Shown: positions 1 to 5,434 of the stretch, piece after piece
Numbering within the stretch: position 1 is the first letter of the stretch
How the letters are laid out: the number at the start of each line of letters is the position of its first letter
Assembly: GCA_017880715.1 (NCBI GenBank)
Contig: JADGRT010000233.1
Span: 1-5,434 of the forward strand
Source of the DNA: Verrucomicrobiia bacterium
GTDB taxonomy: Bacteria; Verrucomicrobiota; Verrucomicrobiia; Limisphaerales; UBA1319
Length of the DNA: 5,434 bases
Direction: 5' to 3'
Position numbers and translations under genes: made by a program
The notes under the pieces: model-generated
The model's database searches: none
Told to the model about the DNA's origin: nothing
The model's input: only the letters and a program-made list of their open reading frames with translations

Positions 1-96
1 GCGGCGCGCATCGTCGATCCCATCATCGCCGGTTTCAACACGGGCGAACACGTGTGGGGAAAGTTCCTGAAAGACTTCCAGCCAACGGACTGGTAG
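1..96 (+). CDS. C-terminal fragment of an unidentified protein
   Basis: The window opens inside a reading frame that runs from base 1 without interruption to a TAG stop at 94-96, giving 31 residues that end in DFQPTDW. The peptide begins AARIVDPIIAGFNTG and contains GEHVWGKFLKDF, a mixed hydrophobic and charged sequence that looks like a normal folded C-terminus. There is no membrane segment or low-complexity tail. I do not recognise the family, and 31 residues are too few to assign a function. The next gene starts 128 bases downstream on the same strand, so the two could be co-transcribed, but nothing in the gap proves it. That the frame is coding is inferred from its amino-acid composition and from the downstream gene lying on the same strand; the start lies outside the window. 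Confidence 0.6.
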   Translation, partial: AARIVDPIIAGFNTGEHVWGKFLKDFQPTDW

Positions 97-210
97 GCCC
101 AATTCAGCGACTCATTTGGACTTTCCAACCTTTTTAGATTAAAAGAGAATCACGGCGGCGGGGACCTTGACCGGACGGTCGAGTACCCGCGGGTCGGTTC
201 CTAGCTGGAA

Positions 211-219
211 AAGCGAAGG
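211..219 (+). promoter_or_regulatory. Probable weak ribosome binding site of the radical SAM gene
   Basis: The purine-rich stretch AAGCGAAGG ends five bases before the ATG at 225 and is the best Shine-Dalgarno-like sequence in the leader. It favours ATG 225 over the in-frame GTG at 219, which overlaps this motif and would have to rely on the weaker GGA at 207-209. The match to the anti-Shine-Dalgarno sequence is partial. Confidence 0.35.
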
Positions 220-224
220 TGCGC

Positions 225-1682
225 ATGAATCAGAAAACCAAAGAAAGTTTGCGCGTGGCCCTGGTGACCGTGCAACAGGACGCCGAGCGGGTGCCGCCGG
301 TGGGCCTGGTTTATTTAGCGACCTATTTGCGGGACCGCGTGGGCCTCCAAGGGGAAAACATCAAGGTCCTCGATAAAAACTATTCTCCGCAGCTCGCGGC
401 GGAGTTGGCCGCCTTCAAGCCGGACCTGATCGGTTTCACGGCCATGACGGTTGAATACGGCAAGCTGATTCGTTTTGCGCAATCCATCCGTTCCCAGTTT
501 TCCGTCCCCTTCCTATTGGGCGGCGTGCATGTCTCCTCGCTGCCGGAGTCGATGAATCCGGTTTTTAATATCGGCGTTCTGGGAGAAGGCGAGCAAACGC
601 TCGAAGCGTTGGTTAATTTATATCTGGATAATCCAGCCCTTACCCCCGATCGGCTCCCGCAGGTCAACGGCGTGGTCTTTTTCGACGCCCACGGCCGGGT
701 GCAGGTCAATCCCAAACGCAAACCCCTGGCTAACCTGGACGATTTGCCGGTTCCGGATTTCCGTTTTGCGAACCGAAATTATTTCCGGGAAGAGGAAATC
801 CCGTCGATCGCCGCCATGGGCATCAAGGCTTATGTGATTTCCTCCCGTGGCTGCCCCTATCGATGCACGTTTTGCTCCACGGCCCGCTTCTGGGGCAAGA
901 TGCGTTTCCATTCGCCGGATTTCACGGCCCGCATTGCCAAGCATTTTATCGATGAGTTCGGATCCAACGATCTCAAGGTTTTGGACGACCTTTTCACGGT
1001 CAGCCCCCAGCGATTGCGCGACCTCAAGCAGGCGTTCGTCAAGCATGGCATCTTCGATAAGATCCAGGCCATCGAATGCAGTCCGCGCGCCAACCTGATG
1101 TCCGACGAGATGTGCCAGGCCATGAAGGAGATCAAGATCAAGACGCTTAATTTTGGTTTCGAGTCCGGGTCAGACCGCATTTTGAAATCGCTGAAGGTGG
1201 GCTCGGTGGACGTGGAATCCAACCGGCGCGCCATTCTCCTGTGCAAGAAATACGGGCTGAATGTTTATGGCAGCCTGATGTATGGCACGCCGGGCGAGAC
1301 CCTCGAAGACATGGAGCAGACCAACGAGTTCATCGATTTTGCCATTCAAAACGGCGCGCGTTACCTGTGGAGCTTTGTGGCCACGCCTTTCCCGGACACG
1401 CCGTTTTGGGACGTCGCTCTCCAGCGGGGGAAGGTGAGCAACACCATGGATTGGGAAAAGGAAGATTTGCACAACGTCACCGATCCTTTGCTTTTGGACG
1501 ACACCGTGGACCGCCAACAGTTTGCCGCGGTTTTCCTCAAAGGACGGCGGAAGCTGCGAAAACTCAAATTCAAGCTCATCGTCAACTTTCTTCTGAAAAA
1601 CCCCATCGCCGCCACCCGCATGGTCTTGCGCGAACCCGGCTATTACCTGCCGATGCTTTCCAAATGGCTCTTCCGGCAGTAA
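225..1682 (+). CDS. B12-binding-domain radical SAM protein, substrate unknown
   Basis: This 485-residue protein has the two-domain layout of cobalamin-dependent radical SAM enzymes. Residues 9 to about 140 form a Rossmann-like B12-binding domain: PPVGLVYLA at 24-32, the GGVH loop at 99-102 and GEGE at 120-123. No DxHxxG motif is present, so any cobalamin would bind without the classical axial histidine, as is common in this class. The radical SAM barrel follows, with CxxxCxxC formed by C210, C214 and C217, which should ligate the 4Fe-4S cluster that cleaves S-adenosylmethionine. Later barrel motifs are ESGSD (313-317) and YGTPGET (353-359). The last 45 residues are basic and probably helical. 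Family members methylate unactivated carbon or phosphorus, or catalyse ring formation (BchE is one), often in lipid, pigment or natural-product pathways. No neighbour reveals the substrate. An in-frame GTG at 219 is an alternative start that adds two residues. The family is clear; the reaction is not. Confidence 0.93.
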   Translation: MNQKTKESLRVALVTVQQDAERVPPVGLVYLATYLRDRVGLQGENIKVLDKNYSPQLAAELAAFKPDLIGFTAMTVEYGKLIRFAQSIRSQFSVPFLLGGVHVSSLPESMNPVFNIGVLGEGEQTLEALVNLYLDNPALTPDRLPQVNGVVFFDAHGRVQVNPKRKPLANLDDLPVPDFRFANRNYFREEEIPSIAAMGIKAYVISSRGCPYRCTFCSTARFWGKMRFHSPDFTARIAKHFIDEFGSNDLKVLDDLFTVSPQRLRDLKQAFVKHGIFDKIQAIECSPRANLMSDEMCQAMKEIKIKTLNFGFESGSDRILKSLKVGSVDVESNRRAILLCKKYGLNVYGSLMYGTPGETLEDMEQTNEFIDFAIQNGARYLWSFVATPFPDTPFWDVALQRGKVSNTMDWEKEDLHNVTDPLLLDDTVDRQQFAAVFLKGRRKLRKLKFKLIVNFLLKNPIAATRMVLREPGYYLPMLSKWLFRQ

Positions 1683-1749
1683 TGATTGCCTTCCGGCGAT
1701 GGCCGGGTCGTTTCCGGACGAGCCGCCCCGGCTTTAAAACATTGTGGAT

Positions 1750-1818
1750 GGGGCGCGGACATTCTTGTCCGCCTCTTCGTTCGGGTCAACGCCAAGCGGA
1801 CAGGAATGTCCGCGCTCC
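1750..1818. repeat. Double-hairpin inverted repeat, REP-pair (BIME-like), GGAG type
   Basis: Two 24-base arms, 1750-1773 and 1795-1818, are inverted copies of each other with 21 Watson-Crick pairs, two G-U pairs and one mismatch around a 21-base spacer. Each arm is also a hairpin. In the left arm GCGGACA (1755-1761) pairs with TGTCCGC (1766-1772) across loop TTCT. In the right arm the same 7-base stem (1796-1802 with 1807-1813) closes loop GGAA. The outer edges are GGGG at 1750-1753 and CTCC at 1815-1818; the latter reads GGAG on the minus strand, one base from the foot of its hairpin. This is the layout of paired REP elements. It lies 67 bases after the radical SAM stop and 106 bases before the SNF2 start. 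It could stabilise or end the upstream transcript, but no T-run follows it. The structure is read directly; the REP assignment is inference. Confidence 0.8.
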
Positions 1819-1924
1819 GAAAAAAGTGAGCTGCGCACGCGCCCCGCTTTATTCCCGGTTTCTTATTGACCCCAGGGCCGGTTTTATGCCGTGATAGCGA
1901 GTCCCAAAAATTGGATTTTAAGAA

Positions 1925-4900
1925 ATGGCAAAAGGCGCTTCCAAGACCCGCGCGGCGCGCGGCGCCGGCCAGGCGAAATACGACGCGCAGAATACGGTGC
2001 TGGAAAAGACCTACGGCGCCCGGGCTGACCTGCGTCGTGAACTCGCCGACTCCCAAGCGGCCGTCACCGAACGCGCCGAACTCCTGAAATCCTTTGCGGA
2101 CTGCGCCGATTCGCAACGCTCCTGGCTGTTGCTGGAGGACTACTTCAGCAAACTGTTGCTCGCCCGAAAAGATTTCACGGTCCAAAACTGGTGGCCGCGG
2201 CTCCTGGCTTCCCAGGGTCAACACCGTCTCGAAGAACTGGCCCTGCTGTTCCTTCGCTCGAATCGTCCGCTGCCCACCGAGTTGATTCCCTGCGCCAACC
2301 TGAAACGCCTGGCTCAAATCGAACAGGCCGAAAAGGAACAGCAACTCCTGAGCGACCTGGAACAATGGATGTTCCCGGCAAACCCCCATCATCTGGACGC
2401 CCCGCGAGCCAGCCTGCGCGTCCTTTGTTCCATCCTGCCCCCCAGCCATGGCTCGGCCTTGCGCTCGCTGAATGTCAAACTCAACCTGATCCGGCCCCGG
2501 ACCGGCGAAAAAACCAAGTCGCTCACCGAAATCATCGACCTGACCCTGCGCGCCGCCCATGAACAGGAATTGTTCCCGCCCGCCGATTGGGAGTTTATTC
2601 AATGGCTGACCGAGCTGAACGACCTACGCGAACCCCCGCTCAATGGCCTCGTTCTGACCGGGCTCGATCTGCTGCGATGGCTGGCCCGCTGGAGTCATCG
2701 CGGCCGGCTGGAAATGGAATCGACCCGCGCGCCACTGCTCTTTCAGGGACAAATCGCCGAATTTCAGCCGCACCTGAAATCGCGCGCGGACGAATTGCTG
2801 TTCACGCACCGGTTGGTCCTGCCGACGGGCCAAACGTATGACCTGGACCAGGTTGTTTTTTTCGCCGGTCACCCCACCCTGGCCTTAATCGACCATAGCT
2901 TTTTTCTGATCCGCAACGCTCCCACACCGGAAGTGCTCGATGTCTGGCTCCAAATAAGCGCGGTCCCCGCCTATAAACTGAGCCATCGCTTTCTGGCCCA
3001 GCTCCGCAAAACCGGCAACTACGATGGCTCGGATTGGGAAAAAATCTGCATCGCCCATCGCGCGCGCCCGCAATTCACTTTCGAGCTCGACGATGACACC
3101 GTCAAATTGCGGTTGCTGGCCAAAAGCGAGCGAGACCACAGTATCTGGCAGTGGAACGGCCACGATTGGCAGCCCTCCGGCGAAGCGCGCCCCACCTCGG
3201 ACAAACCCGAGTTTCTCGATGATCCGCGCCTGGAGCCGGCCACCCTGTGGCTGCGCCGACTGGATTGGTTTACGCCGGAACCCGGACTTTGGATAGGAGA
3301 CGCCAAAGAAGCGTTCCTGGCCGCTTTAGCCGCCGCCTGGCCGGACCGGCCCGCGGAGGCGGAATACCTCGGCAACCCGCCGTTCCACCGGCTGTTCCTG
3401 ACACCGCACAAACTGCGCCCACACTTGGTTGTCCATGGCAGCGGCATCGACTGGTTCTCGGTTTCGGCAGCTTGGGAAATTGAAGGGTTGAAGCTCAGCC
3501 AGGCCGACCTCGAACGCCTGGCCTCCGCCACCACCCGTTTCGTTAAACTCCCCGACAGCGGGTGGCTGGAACTCGACACGGAATCGGTCCTGACCGCCCA
3601 GGAAACCCTGGCCAATCTCGGCCTGGACGGACTGACCCCCGTGCCGCAGCGCATCAGCCTGCTGCACGCAGCGCAACTCGACGAGACCACCCTGCAACAA
3701 TTCGGCGAAGGCCCCCAGGCCCGGCAGCTCCATCAGCACATAGCCGAATTCAAAGGCGTGCCCCCCACCCCTTTGCCAGCCGGCATCACCGCCGACTTGC
3801 GCTCCTATCAAAAAACCGGAGTCGATTTTCTCTGCCACCTCAGCCGCCTCCGCCTGGGCGGCGTCCTCGCCGACGACATGGGGCTGGGCAAAACCCTCCA
3901 AACGCTGGTCTGGCTCGTCTGGCTCAAGGAACAATCCGGCGATAAAGTCAAACCGTCGCTGGTCATCTGCCCCGCCTCGGTGCTGCATAATTGGCAACGC
4001 GAAGCCAACCGCTTCACTCCCGGCCTGAAAGTGCTCATCCTGGCCAGCGGCGCCGCGCGCCACAACTTGCGCAAACAGATTCCCCAACACGATCTGATCG
4101 TTACGAACTACGCCTTGTTGCGACGCGACCTGGCCGCCCTCCAGCAATTCGAGTTCCAGGCCGTCATCCTGGATGAAGCCCAGTTCATCAAGAACCCCGA
4201 CGCGCAGGTCACCCAGTCGGTCAAACAATTGCGCTCCGATCTCCGCCTGGCCCTGACCGGCACCCCGCTCGAAAACCGCCTGCTGGACCTCTGGAGCATC
4301 ATAGACTTCGTCCAGCCCGGTTACCTGGGCGCCCGCAGCCGCTTCGAGCAGATCTACGACTCGCGCGAGGACAATCCGGCCGCCCAAGGCATCGCCCGCA
4401 AGCGGCTCTCCGCCAAACTCCGGCCGCTCCTGCTGCGCCGGCTCAAACGGCAGGTGGCCAAGGATCTTCCGGATCGGGTCGAAGAACGGCGCGACTGCGA
4501 GCTGGGTGAAGAACAACGCAAATTGTACCTGGCCGAACTGCGCCGCAGTCGCGAGCTGGTCATGCGCACCGTGGCCGATAACGGACTCGCCAAGAGCAAA
4601 CTCCATGTGCTGGCCGCGCTGACTCGCCTGCGCCAGATTTGCTGCCACCCGCAACTCGTCGGCAACGACGCGGAATCCGGCAAAACCGACACCTTGTTCG
4701 AACTGCTCGAACCGTTAGTGGCGGAGGGCCAAAAAGTTCTCGTTTTCAGCCAGTTCGTGCGGATGCTTCGCCTCCTGGAACGCGAGTGCCAGCATCGCCA
4801 GATTCCCACCCACCTGCTCTCCGGCGCGACCAAGAACCGGCAGGACGTCGTGCAGGCGTTCCAAAACGATCAGAATCCCGCCGTGTTCTTGCTCAGCCTG

Positions 4901-5203
4901 CGCGCCGCTGGAACCGGCTTGAATCTGACCGCCGCCAGCTACGTGGTCCTCTACGACCCGTGGTGGAACCCGGCCGTCGAAGCCCAAGCCATCGACCGTT
5001 CCCATCGCATCGGCCAAACCCGCAAGGTCAACGCCTACCGCCTGATCGCCCCCGGCACCGTCGAGGAGAAAATCTGGGAGCTCCAGCAACGCAAGGCCCA
5101 AACGATCGTCGAGGTGCTCGGCGAGGCAGGCTTCGCCCGCAACCTGACCAAAATGGACCTGGAATACCTCTTCGCCGAGGACGGTGCCCCCCCGCTAAGG
5201 TGA
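1925..5203 (+). CDS. SNF2-family DEAD/DEAH-like helicase/ATPase (DNA translocase)
   Basis: This 1092-residue superfamily 2 ATPase of the SNF2 (SWI2) type is expected to use ATP to move along double-stranded DNA and remodel or displace bound protein. The first recA-like lobe starts near residue 620. RSYQ (626-629) precedes Walker A, DDMGLGKT (650-657, K656), which is followed by a motif Ia region (ICPASVLHNWQ), the Walker B box DEAQ (750-753) and motif III TGTPLEN (778-784). A linker with LKRQVAKDLP (840-849) leads to the second lobe: KVLVFSQF from 937, AAGTGLNL, DPWWNP (1011-1016) and motif VI ending DRSHRIGQ (1024-1031), with candidate arginine fingers R1025 and R1028. All key residues are intact. 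Residues 1-600 have a basic tail and resemble bacterial SNF2-associated regions only near the end (DWF at 509-511, VKLP at 540-543). No CxCx(n)CxH SWIM zinc motif is visible. ATG 1925 is the only plausible start because an in-frame TAA lies at 1919-1921; the Shine-Dalgarno match is poor. It is longer than RapA/HepA (about 970 residues) and differs from it. The client is unknown. Confidence 0.95.
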   Translation: MAKGASKTRAARGAGQAKYDAQNTVLEKTYGARADLRRELADSQAAVTERAELLKSFADCADSQRSWLLLEDYFSKLLLARKDFTVQNWWPRLLASQGQHRLEELALLFLRSNRPLPTELIPCANLKRLAQIEQAEKEQQLLSDLEQWMFPANPHHLDAPRASLRVLCSILPPSHGSALRSLNVKLNLIRPRTGEKTKSLTEIIDLTLRAAHEQELFPPADWEFIQWLTELNDLREPPLNGLVLTGLDLLRWLARWSHRGRLEMESTRAPLLFQGQIAEFQPHLKSRADELLFTHRLVLPTGQTYDLDQVVFFAGHPTLALIDHSFFLIRNAPTPEVLDVWLQISAVPAYKLSHRFLAQLRKTGNYDGSDWEKICIAHRARPQFTFELDDDTVKLRLLAKSERDHSIWQWNGHDWQPSGEARPTSDKPEFLDDPRLEPATLWLRRLDWFTPEPGLWIGDAKEAFLAALAAAWPDRPAEAEYLGNPPFHRLFLTPHKLRPHLVVHGSGIDWFSVSAAWEIEGLKLSQADLERLASATTRFVKLPDSGWLELDTESVLTAQETLANLGLDGLTPVPQRISLLHAAQLDETTLQQFGEGPQARQLHQHIAEFKGVPPTPLPAGITADLRSYQKTGVDFLCHLSRLRLGGVLADDMGLGKTLQTLVWLVWLKEQSGDKVKPSLVICPASVLHNWQREANRFTPGLKVLILASGAARHNLRKQIPQHDLIVTNYALLRRDLAALQQFEFQAVILDEAQFIKNPDAQVTQSVKQLRSDLRLALTGTPLENRLLDLWSIIDFVQPGYLGARSRFEQIYDSREDNPAAQGIARKRLSAKLRPLLLRRLKRQVAKDLPDRVEERRDCELGEEQRKLYLAELRRSRELVMRTVADNGLAKSKLHVLAALTRLRQICCHPQLVGNDAESGKTDTLFELLEPLVAEGQKVLVFSQFVRMLRLLERECQHRQIPTHLLSGATKNRQDVVQAFQNDQNPAVFLLSLRAAGTGLNLTAASYVVLYDPWWNPAVEAQAIDRSHRIGQTRKVNAYRLIAPGTVEEKIWELQQRKAQTIVEVLGEAGFARNLTKMDLEYLFAEDGAPPLR

Positions 5204-5272
5204 CGAGGCTCGAATTTCCCGTTTAGGCAGCCCCCTGAAATTAAAATGGAGCCTCGTGACCTCGTCTCCTAC
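5198..5272. repeat. Inverted repeat overlapping the SNF2 stop codon, possible GTAG-type REP pair
   Basis: AGGTGACGAGGCTC at 5198-5211 is inverted at 5249-5262 with 13 of 14 positions pairing (mismatch 5202/5258). An inner stem AATTTC/GAAATT (5213-5218 with 5237-5242) and an 18-base loop nest inside. The TGA stop of the SNF2 gene (5201-5203) is part of the left arm. On the minus strand the right arm begins with GTAG (5272-5269) followed by an imperfect palindrome from 5268 to 5249 (GAGAC to GGCTC around GAGGTCACGA). This fits a REP element. The left partner lacks a recognisable outer half, so it may be truncated or absorbed into the coding sequence. The structure might protect the SNF2 transcript end. 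No T-run follows directly, so it is not a standard terminator. The inverted arms are certain; the REP interpretation is moderate. Confidence 0.6.
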
Positions 5273-5370
5273 CCCTTCATGAATTTGCCCGGCCGGTCAC
5301 TTCCCTCTTTTTTTTGGATGCTGCGTCCTATCACTACTTCGTGAGCCGTGGGGCTTCCATGAACCATCGT

Positions 5371-5420
5371 TGTAGGCCGGGTCCCCCGACCCGGCGCCGG
5401 CTGGGGGCAGCCGGCCTACA
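5371..5420. repeat. Double-hairpin inverted repeat, REP-pair (BIME-like), GTAG type
   Basis: Two perfect hairpins sit side by side. GCCGGGTC (5376-5383) pairs with GACCCGGC (5388-5395) across a CCCC loop, and GCCGGCTG (5396-5403) pairs with CAGCCGGC (5408-5415) across a GGGG loop. The outer ten bases, TGTAGGCCGG (5371-5380) and CCGGCCTACA (5411-5420), are also perfect inverted copies, and the two loops are complementary. Each hairpin carries GTAG immediately at its outer foot: 5372-5375 on the plus strand and CTAC 5416-5419 for the opposite orientation. A GTAG tetranucleotide at the base of a small hairpin, in a head-to-head pair, is the hallmark of REP/BIME elements recognised by RAYT transposases. 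No such transposase is encoded in the window. The element may belong to an adjoining array beyond 5434. Confidence 0.85.
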
Positions 5421-5434
5421 AAATGTCGCTGTAG

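Noticed and set aside
116..144. Possible sigma-70 type promoter: TTGGAC at 116-121 with TAGATT at 135-140 or TTAAAA at 139-144
   Set aside because: TAGATT is only 13 bases from the -35-like box, and TTAAAA has good spacing but matches the consensus at only three of six positions. Not strong enough to list.
1866..1897. Possible SNF2 promoter: TTGACC at 1866-1871 with TTTTAT or TGATAG downstream
   Set aside because: Spacings are 10 and 20 bases, neither close to 17, so the match is probably chance.
1643..2602. 319-codon minus-strand open frame across the intergenic gap and the start of the SNF2 gene
   Set aside because: It overlaps the ends of two well-supported genes and runs through the repeat at 1750-1818; its composition looks like a shadow of the forward genes.
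3326..4654. Long 442-codon open frame on the minus strand inside the SNF2 gene
   Set aside because: It lies antisense to the conserved helicase motifs, its translation has no recognisable domain, and long antisense frames are common opposite GC-rich genes.
225..5203. The radical SAM and SNF2 genes as one novel two-gene system
   Set aside because: They are separated by 242 bases and a repeat, with no overlap, shared regulatory site or known functional link, so adjacency is probably incidental.
5289..5315. Rho-independent terminator: GC-rich palindrome CCGGCCGG followed by eight Ts at 5308-5315
   Set aside because: The palindrome leaves no loop and is separated from the T-run by 11 bases, so it cannot form a standard terminator hairpin.

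Overview
The window is about 60% G+C (estimated by eye). It carries two complete forward-strand genes, the last 31 codons of a third, and three palindromic repeats in the gaps. Weak Shine-Dalgarno sites, the composition and the style of the repeats suggest a Verrucomicrobia-like (PVC group) or similar environmental bacterium. That assignment is inference; there is no rRNA or other phylogenetic marker here.

Layout. Positions 1-96 hold the C-terminus of an unidentified protein. The gap 97-224 shows no clear promoter or terminator. Positions 225-1682 encode a cobalamin-binding-type radical SAM enzyme of unknown substrate. The gap 1683-1924 contains a double-hairpin inverted repeat (1750-1818). 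Positions 1925-5203 encode a 1092-residue SNF2-family ATPase with all the main helicase motifs and a long, poorly recognisable N-terminal half. The tail 5204-5434 has no gene but holds two more inverted repeats: 5198-5272, which overlaps the SNF2 stop codon, and 5371-5420.

The two complete genes do not look like one functional system. They are 242 bases apart with a repeat between them, and a radical SAM methylase/cyclase-type enzyme has no obvious link to a SNF2 translocase. No restriction, toxin, CRISPR or phage gene is present.

The most interesting signal is in the intergenic DNA. At least two of the three repeats, and probably all three, are head-to-head pairs of short REP-like hairpins bordered by GTAG or GGAG-type tetranucleotides. 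This is the layout of bacterial REP/BIME elements mobilised by RAYT (TnpA-REP) transposases. The three differ in sequence but share the architecture, which suggests several REP families in one genome. One of them appears to supply the stop codon of the SNF2 gene.
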